64,000 bases of DNA from Staphylococcus saprophyticus subsp. saprophyticus ATCC 15305 = NCTC 7292. Its GTDB lineage: Bacteria; Bacillota; Bacilli; Staphylococcales; Staphylococcaceae. Below are positions 30,479 to 40,216 of this stretch, piece by piece; the stretch's first letter is position 1; every line of letters starts with the position of its first letter. Where the stretch lies: contig NC_007350.1 of NCBI RefSeq assembly GCF_000010125.1, positions 744,001 through 808,000 of the forward strand. The letters are read 5' to 3'. The notes beneath the pieces are model-generated. The model ran no database searches. It had not been told where the DNA came from and saw nothing but the letters and a program-made list of their open reading frames with translations. Made by a program: the position numbers and the translations under genes.

Positions 30479-31342
30479 ATGGGAAAAATTATTGTAATTG
30501 GTAGTGCATCAATAGATTTAGTTGTAAAAACTGATATATTGCCCGAAGCAGGAGAAACAGTAATGGGCACTTCATTTTTTACTAATCCTGGTGGCAAAGG
30601 CGCAAATCAAGCGGTAGCGGCTGCACGCTTAAGTAATGAAGTGTATATGATAGGTGCAGTGGGCGATGATGCATACGGCAAACAAATTTTGGAAAACTTG
30701 AAAGATAATCATGTTGATACCACTTACATGGACATCATTGACAATGAGAAGTCAGGTACAGCACACATTACATTATTTGAAGATGATAATCGTATTATTG
30801 TCGTTCCGGCTGCCAATAACTATATTACACCAGATATTGTTTTGCCAAAGTTGGAAAACTTTGGTGAAGATGACATTATTTTGCTCCAACATGAAATTCT
30901 TGAAGCAACGGTTCAATCAGTTGTCACATATGCAGCAAAGCATGGTATCAAAGTTATTTTAAATCCTGCGCCTTATCGTGAATTGGATAAAGAAGTAATC
31001 GAAAAAGTAACATGGATAACGCCGAACGAATCAGAAAGTGAATTACTATTTGACCATCAAGTAGAACAAGCACTTAAAGCATATCCACGTAAACTTATTA
31101 TTACGCAAGGCGCAAAAGGCGCATTGTTTTATAGCGATACGCAACAACTGATTGAAGGTTATAAAAAGGAAGTCATAGATACAACAGGAGCTGGAGATAC
31201 TTTTAATGGTGCACTAGCAGTTGCATTAATTGAAAATAAGTCATTGGAAGATGCTGTGAATTTTGCTAATTTGGCTGGTAGTTTTTCAGTGACAGGTTTA
31301 GGTGCACAAGGCGCAATGCCGTATAGAAAAGACTTGGAATAA
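30479..31342 (+). CDS. rbsK: Ribokinase-like sugar kinase (PfkB family)
   Basis: Phosphorylates ribose, or a similar sugar, with ATP. The 287 residues carry both PfkB signatures: NPGGKGANQAVAAARL (about 38-53) and DTTGAGDTFNGALAVALIE (about 237-255, with the catalytic Asp in GAGD). GSASIDLVVK at the N-terminus is also typical. The length is slightly short of common ribokinases. CGGAGG precedes the ATG. No ribose transporter, pyranase or regulator is adjacent, so the substrate is uncertain. It could serve deoxyribose salvage, given the deo genes 2 kb away, but that is a guess. Confidence 0.82.
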   Translation: MGKIIVIGSASIDLVVKTDILPEAGETVMGTSFFTNPGGKGANQAVAAARLSNEVYMIGAVGDDAYGKQILENLKDNHVDTTYMDIIDNEKSGTAHITLFEDDNRIIVVPAANNYITPDIVLPKLENFGEDDIILLQHEILEATVQSVVTYAAKHGIKVILNPAPYRELDKEVIEKVTWITPNESESELLFDHQVEQALKAYPRKLIITQGAKGALFYSDTQQLIEGYKKEVIDTTGAGDTFNGALAVALIENKSLEDAVNFANLAGSFSVTGLGAQGAMPYRKDLE

Positions 31343-31426
31343 GTAGTGCGCAATTTGTTATAATAAGTGTAGGTCATTAAATGGACATCTAAATTAAAAT
31401 GATTCTAATTTAGAGCACGAATATTC

Positions 31427-31455
31427 TTTACAGATTAGAATTATTATAATATAAT
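31427..31455 (+). promoter_or_regulatory. dps promoter with PerR-like box
   Basis: TTTACA at 31427-31432 and TATAAT at 31450-31455 are separated by 17 bases. TTAGAATTATTATAA at 31435-31449 matches the PerR box TTATAATnATTATAA at all but one position and fills the spacer, so PerR would block the polymerase. Confidence 0.75.
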
Positions 31456-31522
31456 AATTATTGTAATCAAGAACGGTGTTGTCATTTAATGATAATATTG
31501 AAATTTAAAGGAGAGATTTTAC

Positions 31523-31972
31523 ATGGCAAAAAGTAATGAAGAAGTAGTAAAAGTATTAAATCAACAAGTAGCAAACTGGACAGTCGCATTCACAAAATTA
31601 CACAATTTTCATTGGTATGTAAAAGGTCCTAATTTCTTCTCACTACACACAAAATTCGAAGAATTATATGACGAAGCAAGTCAATACATTGACGATTTAG
31701 CTGAGCGTATTTTAGCTGCTGGTGGTAATCCAGTTGCAACATTAAAAGAAAGTTTAGATCTTTCAATTATCAAAGAAGCAGGCAAAGGTTACAAAGCTGA
31801 AGAAATGGTTGAAGAACTTTCACAAGACTTCGATAATGTATCTAAACAATTAGAAGAAGCAATTGAAGTTGCTTCAAATGCAGATGATGATGTGACTGAA
31901 GATATGTTCATCGGTATGCAAACAAATATAGATAAACATAACTGGATGTTAAAATCATATTTAGGTAGATAA
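31523..31972 (+). CDS. dps: Dps / MrgA ferritin-like DNA-protection protein
   Basis: Forms a 12-subunit shell that oxidises and stores iron with hydrogen peroxide and protects DNA. The 149 residues are a four-helix ferritin-like fold. The intersubunit ferroxidase ligands lie in KLHNFHWYVKGPNF (His) and KFEELYDEASQYIDDLAERI (Asp, Glu). AAAGGAGAG lies before the ATG. The PerR-like box in the promoter supports peroxide induction, as for mrgA in related species. It is monocistronic with a very strong palindromic terminator. Confidence 0.95.
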   Translation: MAKSNEEVVKVLNQQVANWTVAFTKLHNFHWYVKGPNFFSLHTKFEELYDEASQYIDDLAERILAAGGNPVATLKESLDLSIIKEAGKGYKAEEMVEELSQDFDNVSKQLEEAIEVASNADDDVTEDMFIGMQTNIDKHNWMLKSYLGR

Positions 31973-32027
31973 TACATTCAGTTTAAGATAAAGAGAATAG
32001 TGTCTGGGCATATAGCTTAGACGTATA

Positions 32028-32070
32028 AAAGAGGCCCTGTCTATTTAAATAGACAGGGCCTCTTTCTTTA
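32028..32070. terminator. Bidirectional terminator between dps and deoD
   Basis: A perfect palindrome of 38 bases: AAAGAGGCCCTGTCTATTT and its exact complement, 32028-32065, with T-rich flanks on both strands. It lies between converging genes. Confidence 0.95.
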
Positions 32071-32156
32071 TAAAAAATGTTAGCTGAGTGTTATGAATTA
32101 GCACACTAGCTCTATATGTACTTATTTACATATCAATCTGAAACCTAAAGAAAATG

Positions 32157-32867
32157 TTATTCAGCAATTTCTAATGCTATTTCCATCATTTGAGTGAAAG
32201 AGTTTTGGCGTTCTTCAGCAGTTGTCGCTTCATCACGTAAGATATGATCGCTTACTGTAAATATGCCTAAAGCTTTTTTATTTGCATAAGTAGCGTTTAA
32301 ATATAGTGCTGCAGACTCCATTTCAATACCTAAGACACCCATGCGTTGCCATTGTTCATTGAATGTAGGGTCGGCATTATAGAACGTATCAGAAGATAAG
32401 ATATTGCCAACATGTGTCGTAGCACCGATATCATCTGCTTTTTGTTTAGCTTTTAATATTAATTCAAAATCTGCTAATGGTGCAAAATGACCAGGAATGT
32501 TGTATTGCTCCACATAACTAGAATTCGTAGAAGCACCTTGTGCAATAATCACATCATATAAGTTAACGTTTTCTTGTAAAGCACCGCATGAGCCGATACG
32601 GATGATTGTGTCTACATCAAAGAAATTGTATAGTTCATACGAATAGATACCAATACTTGGAACGCCCATACCTGATCCCATTACAGATACTTCTTTACCA
32701 TTATATGTACCAGTATAACCAAACATATTACGTACTTCGTTAAATTGTTCAACGTTTTCTAAATAGTTATCCGCAATATATTTTGCACGAAGTGGATCCC
32801 CTGGCATTAATACGGTTTTAGCTATTTTTTTCCCATTAGGTTGAATATGAGGTGTTGCTTTTGTCAT
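32157..32867 (-). CDS. deoD: Purine nucleoside phosphorylase DeoD-type
   Basis: Splits purine (deoxy)nucleosides with phosphate into base and (deoxy)ribose-1-phosphate. The 236 residues are a hexameric-type PNP: TPHIQPNGKKIAKTVLMPGDPLRAKYIA at the start in pieces, GSGMGVPSIGIYSYEL, RIGSCGAL, and EMESAALY near residue 180, where the Glu and Met contact the nucleoside. The start is ATG 32867, about nine bases after GGAG; the in-frame extension upstream is unsupported. It is transcribed divergently from deoC, with a 184-base control region between that holds a perfect palindrome. Confidence 0.96.
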   Translation of the reverse strand: MTKATPHIQPNGKKIAKTVLMPGDPLRAKYIADNYLENVEQFNEVRNMFGYTGTYNGKEVSVMGSGMGVPSIGIYSYELYNFFDVDTIIRIGSCGALQENVNLYDVIIAQGASTNSSYVEQYNIPGHFAPLADFELILKAKQKADDIGATTHVGNILSSDTFYNADPTFNEQWQRMGVLGIEMESAALYLNATYANKKALGIFTVSDHILRDEATTAEERQNSFTQMMEIALEIAE

Positions 32868-32965
32868 AATCATCTTCTCCTTTAAATTCTTTATCAAATT
32901 AAAGATAACATTTGTTTATTATTTTTGCGAATTTTTGTAGTATAGAGGTAAAGAGAGAATGTTTA

Positions 32966-32981
32966 TAAACATATATGTTTA
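32966..32981. promoter_or_regulatory. Palindrome in the deoD-deoC control region
   Basis: TAAACATATATGTTTA is a perfect 16-base palindrome placed just upstream of a -10 box TATAAT at 32991-32996 for the deoC operon. It overlaps the -35 region and is therefore a likely operator. The regulator is not in the window. Confidence 0.55.
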
Positions 32982-33051
32982 ATTTTACTATATAATTATG
33001 AGTGGGTTAAAACACCATATGCTAATAAACAAAATAATAGGAGGATTTAAT

Positions 33052-33714
33052 ATGAATTACGCAAAATATATAGACCACACATTACTTAAACCGGAATCTA
33101 CGAGAAATCAAATAGATAAAATTATCGAGGAAGCGAAAGCGTTTAATTTTAAATCGATTTGTATTAATCCAACACATGTAAAATATGCTGCTGAACAACT
33201 TAAGGGTTCAGATGTATTAGTATGTACAGTTATAGGTTTTCCATTAGGAGCATCAACAACTGAAACAAAAATATTTGAAACAAAAGATGCTATTAATAAA
33301 GGTGCATCAGAAGTAGATATGGTAATTAATATTGGTGCTTTAAAAGATGGACGCTTTGAAGACGTTCAAAAAGATATCGAAGGTGTCGTAGGTGCAGCGA
33401 ACGGTAAAACAGTTAAAGTTATTATTGAAACATGCTTATTAACTGATGAGGAAAAAGTCAAAGCAAGCGAATTAAGCAAGGTAGCTGGTGCTGATTTTGT
33501 TAAAACATCAACAGGATTTGCTGGTGGTGGTGCTACACCTGAAGATGTTAAGTTAATGAAAGATACAGTGGGCGATGATTTAGAAGTAAAAGCTTCTGGT
33601 GGCGTTAGAAATCTTGAAGACTTCAATCATATGCTTGAAGCAGGTGCCACACGTATTGGCGCTAGTGCAGGCGTTGAAATTGTACAAGGTTTAGAAAGTG
33701 ACTCAGATTATTAA
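33052..33714 (+). CDS. deoC: Deoxyribose-phosphate aldolase
   Basis: Cleaves deoxyribose-5-phosphate to glyceraldehyde-3-phosphate and acetaldehyde, the final step of deoxynucleoside breakdown. The 220 residues form a class I TIM barrel. The Schiff-base lysine is in FVKTSTGF (about 150-157), with a second lysine in VKASGGVR. The start is ATG 33052 because AGGAGG lies just upstream and the family begins [14 protein letters not shown]. pdp starts 67 bases downstream and no terminator intervenes, so deoC-pdp-deoB-doxX is one operon. Confidence 0.96.
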   Translation: MNYAKYIDHTLLKPESTRNQIDKIIEEAKAFNFKSICINPTHVKYAAEQLKGSDVLVCTVIGFPLGASTTETKIFETKDAINKGASEVDMVINIGALKDGRFEDVQKDIEGVVGAANGKTVKVIIETCLLTDEEKVKASELSKVAGADFVKTSTGFAGGGATPEDVKLMKDTVGDDLEVKASGGVRNLEDFNHMLEAGATRIGASAGVEIVQGLESDSDY

Positions 33715-33781
33715 TAAATAACTGAAATCTTGTCTGAATACAGTTATGTATTGACTTGAAAAATAGGGGAGGCCAACTCAT

Positions 33782-35083
33782 ATGAGAATGGTAGATATTA
33801 TTGAAAAAAAACGTGATGGTCAAGCGCTAACGAAACAAGAAATTGAATACTTTATTGATGGATATACAAATGGAGATATTCCTGACTATCAAGCTTCTAG
33901 TTTAGCGATGGCGATTTATTTTCAAGATATGAATGATGATGAACGAGCTGCCTTGACGATGGCGATGGTTAATTCAGGTGATGTCATTGATTTATCTAAT
34001 ATTAATGGGGTTAAAGTGGATAAGCACTCAACGGGTGGTGTTGGTGATACGACGACACTAGTACTTGCACCATTAGTGGCTGCGGTAGGTGTGCCAGTAG
34101 CGAAAATGAGTGGTCGCGGACTAGGCCATACTGGTGGTACCATTGATAAATTAGAATCAGTTGAAGGTTTCCATGTTGAAATTAGCGAAGAACAATTTGT
34201 TAAATTGGTTAATGAGGCGAAAGTTGCAGTCATTGGTCAAACTGGGAATTTAACACCCGCTGATAAAAAACTATATGGACTTCGTGATGTTACCGGTACG
34301 GTGAATTCAATTCCACTGATTGCATCGTCTATAATGAGTAAAAAAATTGCTGCTGGCGCGGATGCAATTGTATTAGATGTTAAAACCGGTAATGGCGCAT
34401 TTATGAAAACGTTAGAAGATGCAGAAGCGTTAGCGCATGCCATGGTTCGTATCGGTAATAATGTAGGTAGAAATACAATGGCAATTATTTCGGATATGGG
34501 CCAACCACTTGGCAATGCAATAGGTAATGCTTTAGAAGTTAAAGAAGCGATTGAAACGTTGCAAGGTAATGGACCAGAAGACTTAACAGAGTTAGTTATG
34601 ACGCTAGGTTCACAGATGGTAGTCGTCGGTGGAAAAGCTCAAAATCTTGATGAAGCACGTAAAATGTTAGAACAAGCAATTCAAGATGGTTCAGCGTTAG
34701 AAAGTTTCAGAACATTTTTAGAAAACCAAGATGGCGATGGTTCTGTTGTAGACGATGTATCAAAATTACCACAAGCCAAATATCAAATTGAACTACCCGC
34801 ACAAAGTGAAGGCATTGTAACTGAAATTATTGCAAATGAAGTCGGTGTAGCTTCTATGATGTTAGGTGCAGGCAGACAAACTAAAGAAGACGAAATAGAT
34901 TTAAGTGTGGGTCTCGTATTGCATAAAAAGGTTGGAGATAGCGTCAACAAAGGAGAGGCTTTGTTAACAATCCACAGCAATCAAGAACAAATTGATAACG
35001 TAAAAGATAAACTATTGCAAAGTATTACGATTAGTGACACTGGTAATGAACCAACATTGATTCATAAAATAATTACTGAATAG
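33782..35083 (+). CDS. pdp: Pyrimidine-nucleoside phosphorylase
   Basis: Phosphorolyses thymidine, deoxyuridine and uridine to base and pentose-1-phosphate. The 433 residues show the thymidine/pyrimidine phosphorylase signature [17 protein letters not shown] (about 110-126) and the phosphate site [13 protein letters not shown] (about 81-93). The C-terminal domain is complete. GGGGAGG lies before the ATG. It is the second gene of the deo operon, between the aldolase and the mutase that process its sugar phosphate product. With tdk and upp elsewhere in the window it completes pyrimidine salvage. Confidence 0.96.
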   Translation: MRMVDIIEKKRDGQALTKQEIEYFIDGYTNGDIPDYQASSLAMAIYFQDMNDDERAALTMAMVNSGDVIDLSNINGVKVDKHSTGGVGDTTTLVLAPLVAAVGVPVAKMSGRGLGHTGGTIDKLESVEGFHVEISEEQFVKLVNEAKVAVIGQTGNLTPADKKLYGLRDVTGTVNSIPLIASSIMSKKIAAGADAIVLDVKTGNGAFMKTLEDAEALAHAMVRIGNNVGRNTMAIISDMGQPLGNAIGNALEVKEAIETLQGNGPEDLTELVMTLGSQMVVVGGKAQNLDEARKMLEQAIQDGSALESFRTFLENQDGDGSVVDDVSKLPQAKYQIELPAQSEGIVTEIIANEVGVASMMLGAGRQTKEDEIDLSVGLVLHKKVGDSVNKGEALLTIHSNQEQIDNVKDKLLQSITISDTGNEPTLIHKIITE

Positions 35084-35095
35084 GAGAGGAATATT

Positions 35096-36283
35096 ATGAC
35101 TACACCATTTAAACGAGTTCATTTAATTGTCATGGACTCTGTTGGTATTGGAGAAGGACCTGATGCAAAAGCTTTTGATGATGAAGGCAGTCACACTTTA
35201 AAGCATACGCTCGAAGGATTTGAACAGTCATTACCTAACTTACAAAAATTAGGTTTAGGTAATATTGAACCTCTTCCGGTTATTGATAAAGAAGTGGAAC
35301 CACAAGCTTTTTACACAAAAATGAGTGAAGCTTCAGTCGGCAAAGATACCATGACTGGCCATTGGGAGATTATGGGGCTAAATATCATGCAACCATTTAA
35401 GGTCTATCCAGAAGGCTTTCCAGAAGAACTGGTTAATGAAATCGAAACGTTAACAGGACGTAAAGTTGTAGCCAATCGTCCTGCATCCGGTACGCAAATC
35501 ATAGATGAATGGGGCGAACATCAGATGAAGACGGGTGATCTAATTGTCTATACTTCTGCAGACCCAGTACTTCAAATTGCAGCTCATGAAGATATTATTC
35601 CCTTAGAGGAACTATATGACATCTGTGAAAAAGTAAGAGAATTAACCAAGGATCCTAAATATTTAATAGGCAGAATCATTGCTAGACCTTATATTGGAGA
35701 GCCAGGTTCATTTAAACGAACTTCTAATAGACATGACTATGCATTAAAACCATTTGGTAGAACAGTAATGAATGAATTAAAAGATAATGGTTATGATGTC
35801 ATTGCCCTTGGTAAAATTAATGATATATTTGACGGTGAAGGTGTGACTGAATCGATACGTACCAAAGATAACATGGATGGTATTGATAAATTAATTGAAA
35901 CTGTGCAACGTGACTTTAATGGGTTAAGCTTTTTAAATCTTGTTGATTTCGATGCCCTTTATGGCCATCGTCGTGATAAACCTGGATATGCACAAGCGAT
36001 TAAAGATTTTGATGAACGTTTATCTGAACTTATGAATCACTTACAAGAAGAAGATTTAGTTATTATTACAGCAGACCATGGTAATGATCCAACTGCAGAT
36101 GGTACGGATCATACTAGAGAATACATTCCTGTACTTATGTTTAGTCCTAAAATGACTGACTATCATGAGCTAACGATAGACAGCACATTTAGTTCTTTAG
36201 GTGCAACGATTGCTGATAATTTTGGTGTGAAATTACCTGAATTTGGCAAAAGCTATTTGAAAGAAATGGGTGTTGAAAAGTAA
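35096..36283 (+). CDS. deoB: Phosphopentomutase
   Basis: Converts (deoxy)ribose-1-phosphate to the 5-phosphate, linking the phosphorylases to DeoC. The 395-residue alkaline-phosphatase-fold enzyme has the N-terminal metal site [14 protein letters not shown] (about 11-24), the phosphothreonine motif KDTMTGHWE (about 83-91), and C-terminal metal ligands in [10 protein letters not shown] and [16 protein letters not shown] lies just before the ATG, 12 bases after the pdp stop. The stop overlaps the next ATG by one base (TAATG). Confidence 0.96.
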   Translation: MTTPFKRVHLIVMDSVGIGEGPDAKAFDDEGSHTLKHTLEGFEQSLPNLQKLGLGNIEPLPVIDKEVEPQAFYTKMSEASVGKDTMTGHWEIMGLNIMQPFKVYPEGFPEELVNEIETLTGRKVVANRPASGTQIIDEWGEHQMKTGDLIVYTSADPVLQIAAHEDIIPLEELYDICEKVRELTKDPKYLIGRIIARPYIGEPGSFKRTSNRHDYALKPFGRTVMNELKDNGYDVIALGKINDIFDGEGVTESIRTKDNMDGIDKLIETVQRDFNGLSFLNLVDFDALYGHRRDKPGYAQAIKDFDERLSELMNHLQEEDLVIITADHGNDPTADGTDHTREYIPVLMFSPKMTDYHELTIDSTFSSLGATIADNFGVKLPEFGKSYLKEMGVEK

Positions 36284-36633
36284 TGCGTATTTTAAGAATG
36301 CTATTTGGAATTGTCTTTAGTGTTGCAGGGGTACTCCATTTTAAAGATGAAGAACAATTTAGATGTATTGTACCAGCGTACTTACCATTTCGAAAAGCAG
36401 CTGTGTTAATCACAGGCGTTATGGAAATCGTGTTTGGTGTCATATTATTAATGAAACAACCTACTAAGAGTCAAAAAAATGCACTCATAGCGTTTTTATG
36501 GGCGGTCTTACCAGCGAATATTTATATGGCGCGCAAACAAATTCCAATTGCTGGTCAACAACTTCCGAAATGGGCTTTATACGGACGTATTCCATTGCAA
36601 TTTGTGATGATGAAATTAATCAAAAAATTATAA
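36283..36633 (+). CDS. DoxX-like membrane protein
   Basis: Protein of 116 residues with about four transmembrane helices and the N-terminal pattern ILRMLFGIVFSVAGVLHF of the DoxX/DoxD-like family. Its start codon overlaps the deoB stop (TAATG), so translation is coupled to the deo operon. Members are linked to redox or membrane stress in other bacteria, but no biochemical role is certain, and none in nucleoside catabolism is known to me. A strong terminator follows, so it is the last gene of the operon. Confidence 0.8.
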   Translation: MRILRMLFGIVFSVAGVLHFKDEEQFRCIVPAYLPFRKAAVLITGVMEIVFGVILLMKQPTKSQKNALIAFLWAVLPANIYMARKQIPIAGQQLPKWALYGRIPLQFVMMKLIKKL

Positions 36634-36644
36634 CTTACTAAACT

Positions 36645-36696
36645 AAAATAAGAGAGCACATGCGTTTGAAATGACGCTGTGCTCTCTTATTTTATA
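36645..36696. terminator. Bidirectional terminator between deo operon and luxS
   Basis: AAATAAGAGAGCACA pairs exactly with TGTGCTCTCTTATTT, and an inner GCGT/ACGC extends the stem. Both flanks are T-rich in their direction. Confidence 0.93.
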
Positions 36697-36726
36697 TATT
36701 TATAAAATGCTAACTCACATTATAAA

Positions 36727-37197
36727 TTATTGTGCTTCACCATAGATATCATGCCATTCAGCTTTTTTGTCTAAGAATGTTTGGGCTATTTCTTTGGCGC
36801 CTTCTAATGAATGGCTAGCAGCCCAACCACATTGAACTTCATTACATGCTGGCACTTCTGTAGCATTTAATACATCTTTAATTGTTGCTTCGATAATATT
36901 TAACACATCTTCATAGTCATCATGATTGATAAATGAAACGTAAAATCCTGTTTGGCAACCCATTGGACTAATATCAACGACTTTATCTGAATGATTTCTA
37001 ATATTTTCTGCCATTAAATGTTCTAATGAATGTAATCCAGGCATATCCATATGCTCTTTGTTTGGTTGTTTAAAGCGGATATCATATTTATGAATTACAT
37101 CACCGTTAGCGCCTTCCATTTTCCCTGCTAATCTCACAAAAGGTGCTACAACGATTGTATGATCTAAATTAAAACTTTCTACGTTCATTTTTGGCAT
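36727..37197 (-). CDS. luxS: S-ribosylhomocysteine lyase
   Basis: Cleaves S-ribosylhomocysteine to homocysteine and DPD, the precursor of autoinducer-2, and so recycles the methyl cycle. The 156 residues match the family. The metal site is HSLEH (His56, His60) with Cys123 in CNEVQCG, and the catalytic Cys81 is in [15 protein letters not shown] lies before the ATG. It is monocistronic, with a promoter at 37229-37257 and a terminator shared with the deo operon. Confidence 0.97.
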   Translation of the reverse strand: MPKMNVESFNLDHTIVVAPFVRLAGKMEGANGDVIHKYDIRFKQPNKEHMDMPGLHSLEHLMAENIRNHSDKVVDISPMGCQTGFYVSFINHDDYEDVLNIIEATIKDVLNATEVPACNEVQCGWAASHSLEGAKEIAQTFLDKKAEWHDIYGEAQ

Positions 37198-37228
37198 GGT
37201 GTATCCTCCTCATATATAACTTAAATTA

Positions 37229-37257
37229 ATTGTAACAAGTTAAAAGAGGATTTACAA
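37229..37257 (-). promoter_or_regulatory. luxS promoter
   Basis: On the minus strand: TTGTAA, 17 bases, TACAAT, about 32 bases before the start codon. Confidence 0.75.
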
Positions 37258-37480
37258 TTTTTGAAATGTGGTATAAAGGGGTATGAAAGTTATTTTTATA
37301 AATTTCAGAAAATGAATGACAGAATTCAATAAACCCGATAGAATAAGTAATAATTAAATCATGTTTTGTGCATTATGAATCATATGTTGTGTTATTTAAT
37401 AAATTACTTATTGCATTTGATTTATTTTATAAATTGAGTATAAACATAATGCCAAGTAATTTAGGAGGCAGTGTTGAATT

Positions 37481-38665
37481 ATGGAAAATAAACAAATTGT
37501 ATTGGACTATATAGAAAATGAAAAGTATAAATATTTAGAAATGAGCCATCAAATCCATCAAAGACCTGAATTAGGTAATGAGGAGATATTTGCATCTAGA
37601 ACGTTAACGGAAACGTTAACGCAACATGGTTTTGAAGTCGAAACAAATATAGCAGGACATGCGACTGGCTTTATAGCAAGTTATGATTCAGGACAAACGG
37701 GACCAACTATAGGTTACTTGGCCGAATATGATGCATTGCCAGGGTTAGGTCACGCGTGTGGTCATAATATTATTGGTACCGCTAGTACATTTGCGGGTAT
37801 AGCCTTAAAGCAAGTGATTGATAAAGTCGGCGGAAAAGTAATTGTATTAGGCTGTCCTGCAGAAGAAGGTGGAGAAAACGGTAGTGCTAAAGCGACTTAT
37901 GTTAAAGAAGGTATTATTGATGATTTAGATATCGCCTTAATGGTGCATCCTGGTAATGAAACATACAGAACAATCAATACTTTGGCTGTAGATGTACTAG
38001 ATGTTAAATTTTTTGGTAAAAGTGCGCATGCATCTGAAAATGCAGATGAAGCGAAAAATGCACTTGATGCAATGATTTCATATTTTAATGGGGTTGCGCA
38101 ATTACGTCAGCATATAAAAAGTAGTCAACGTGTCCATGGCGTTATATTGGATGGTGGACAAGCAGCGAATATTATACCTGATTTTACACATGCGAGATTC
38201 TATACTAGAGCAACAAGTCGCCATGAGTTAGACATTTTAACTGAACGAGTTGGTCAAATAGCTAAAGGTGCGGCATTGCAAACTGGATGTGATTATGAAT
38301 TTGGACCTATACAAAATGGCGTGAACGAGTTTATAAAATCTTCAAAATTAGATGATTTATTTGCTAAATATGCAACAGAAATGGGTGAAGCTGTCATTGA
38401 TGATGATTTTGGTTATGGCTCTACTGACACGGGAAATGTGAGTCATGTTGTACCAACGATACATCCACATATTAAAATTGGATCACGTAATTTAGTAGGT
38501 CATACGCATAGATTTAGAGAGGCTGCAGCAAGTACCCATGGGGGCCAAGCGTTAATTAGAGGTGCTAAGATTCTCTCGCTTATGGGATTAGAATTATTAA
38601 CGAATCAAGCGTTGTTTGATGAGATTATTGAACAACATCAATTTATAAAGGGGCATAAAAAATGA
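37481..38665 (+). CDS. M20-family amidohydrolase (AbgB-like)
   Basis: Metal-dependent amidohydrolase of 394 residues. The N-terminal motif HQIHQRPELGNEE, YLAEYDALPGLGHACGHNI (His and Cys ligands, about 85-100), CPAEEGGENG (catalytic and metal Glu) and a C-terminal GSTDTGNVSH site define the aminoacylase/p-aminobenzoyl-glutamate hydrolase branch of M20. A dimerisation domain lies at about 175-290. The substrate would be an N-acyl amino acid or small peptide. AGGAGG lies before the ATG. It overlaps the ATP-grasp gene by four bases (ATGA), so the two are translated together and likely share a substrate. Confidence 0.87.
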   Translation: MENKQIVLDYIENEKYKYLEMSHQIHQRPELGNEEIFASRTLTETLTQHGFEVETNIAGHATGFIASYDSGQTGPTIGYLAEYDALPGLGHACGHNIIGTASTFAGIALKQVIDKVGGKVIVLGCPAEEGGENGSAKATYVKEGIIDDLDIALMVHPGNETYRTINTLAVDVLDVKFFGKSAHASENADEAKNALDAMISYFNGVAQLRQHIKSSQRVHGVILDGGQAANIIPDFTHARFYTRATSRHELDILTERVGQIAKGAALQTGCDYEFGPIQNGVNEFIKSSKLDDLFAKYATEMGEAVIDDDFGYGSTDTGNVSHVVPTIHPHIKIGSRNLVGHTHRFREAAASTHGGQALIRGAKILSLMGLELLTNQALFDEIIEQHQFIKGHKK

Positions 38666-39858
38666 CTAAAGAACGCTCTCATAGACCCAAATTAACACTT
38701 AGTGACCTTTACGATTCTAGCGTTGTCTATACTTCTAGACCGTCTTATATTTCAAATCCATGGCTGGAACCTGAAGAACACCAATCGAATTTTTTAACAG
38801 GTAGAGAGCTGATAATAGCTAATCATATGCCAGTAATCGTTCATGAAGCGAGCGTCACTGATAAATTAAAGCAGTTATTTGAAGCGGTAGGGAAAACAAT
38901 GCCTACAAATATCATTCAATTCAACGATCAACAAAGTTATGAACAAACTTTAAAAGTGTTAGCGCAAGAAGAGAATAAGAAAATTTATTTTCAATATATT
39001 CATGGTGAAGATATATTAACTAAAGCGCATTATGCACTAGATAAAGATATCTTTGTTGCATTAAATAATAAAGCAAGAATTCCTGAATGGACGAACAATC
39101 AATTCCTTCCCCGTCGAGAAGTTGTAAACATTGAAGATTTTGAGGCGGCGGTGTCTGAATGGTCGTTCCCATTTGTATTAAAACCTGGGGATGACTTACC
39201 AACTGCTGGCGGGTATGGTGTAATGATTTGTTATTCAGAAGAAGATTTAACAAAAGCAAAAACACGAATTGCTCAAGCTCAATCAGAAACAGACACAATG
39301 ATTATAGAGCAAAAGATAGAAGCGATTGCTAATTATTGTGTACAATTTGCATATTCTGAAAATGGAGGCATACGATATATAGGTACTTCAGCTCAACTCA
39401 CAGATGCTTACGGCTATTATAGTGGAAATGAAAATGCGCCGGATGTACCTAAACACGTGATAGAAGCTGGTAGAGAAATCATGGAAATTGGGGTATCTAA
39501 AGGTTACTTTGGCGTAGCGGGCTTTGACTTGTTATTAGACGACAAAAATGATGTATATGCGATTGATTTGAATTTTAGACAAAATGGTTCGACAAGTATG
39601 TTGTTGTTAGAGCCTTTACTTCAACAAGGCTATCATAAATTTTATAGTTATATTTCGCCTGGTGATAACGAACAATTTTTTGCGACAATTTTGAAATATG
39701 TGCGACTGGGCGTATTATTTCCACTTTCTTATTATGATGGTGAATGGTTTGAAAATGATACGGTGCAATCTAGATTTGGTTGTATATGGCATGCTGAAAA
39801 CAAAGCTACGGTTGATACATTGGAGCAACAATTTCTAAAAGAGATTCAAGAAAAATAA
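38662..39858 (+). CDS. ATP-grasp ligase-like protein
   Basis: Predicted carboxylate-amine ligase of 398 residues. An N-terminal pre-ATP-grasp region (1-95) is followed by the ATP-grasp fold: the ATP-binding lysine in FVLKPGD (about 173-179), a glycine-rich loop TAGGYGVM, the hinge glutamate in MIIEQKIE, and the magnesium site in AIDLNFRQNGSTS near residue 310. Such enzymes form amide or peptide bonds through an acyl phosphate. Its start overlaps the stop of the M20 amidohydrolase gene. The pairing suggests one enzyme makes and the other breaks a related amide. I cannot name the product. A terminator follows. Confidence 0.82.
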   Translation: MTKERSHRPKLTLSDLYDSSVVYTSRPSYISNPWLEPEEHQSNFLTGRELIIANHMPVIVHEASVTDKLKQLFEAVGKTMPTNIIQFNDQQSYEQTLKVLAQEENKKIYFQYIHGEDILTKAHYALDKDIFVALNNKARIPEWTNNQFLPRREVVNIEDFEAAVSEWSFPFVLKPGDDLPTAGGYGVMICYSEEDLTKAKTRIAQAQSETDTMIIEQKIEAIANYCVQFAYSENGGIRYIGTSAQLTDAYGYYSGNENAPDVPKHVIEAGREIMEIGVSKGYFGVAGFDLLLDDKNDVYAIDLNFRQNGSTSMLLLEPLLQQGYHKFYSYISPGDNEQFFATILKYVRLGVLFPLSYYDGEWFENDTVQSRFGCIWHAENKATVDTLEQQFLKEIQEK

Positions 39859-39923
39859 AATGTGGAATTAAAATTAGTGGTTCTACTCAGTAGATAATAA
39901 TTTAAAAGCTAAAAATGTAAAGT

Positions 39924-39957
39924 GTCTGGGACATAAATAGGTGTCTCAGATTTTTTA
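39924..39957 (+). terminator. Terminator after the ATP-grasp gene, ACATAAAT-loop family
   Basis: TCTG-GACA and TGTC-CAGA enclose TAAATAGG, followed by TTTTTT. From here to 40216 I see only AT-rich sequence, which must hold the promoter of the next gene. Confidence 0.85.
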
Positions 39958-40216
39958 ATTGGACAATAGATGTGAACTACTACCAGCGATCCAAAGTACT
40001 ATTGATATATTTTATGCGAATGCGTAGTGGTTATGTATACGATTAGAATATTAGCCAAGGAAGAGAATGACTTTTATTCTTTAATTTTTATTGAAAAATT
40101 TGATTCCTGTTAATACTTTCTAAATTTATAAGGAACATTCGTTGATTGACTAAAAACATACAGTCATTTATATTTTAAATATAAGTAATTATTATAAATG
40201 AATTGAAGGTGAAAAT

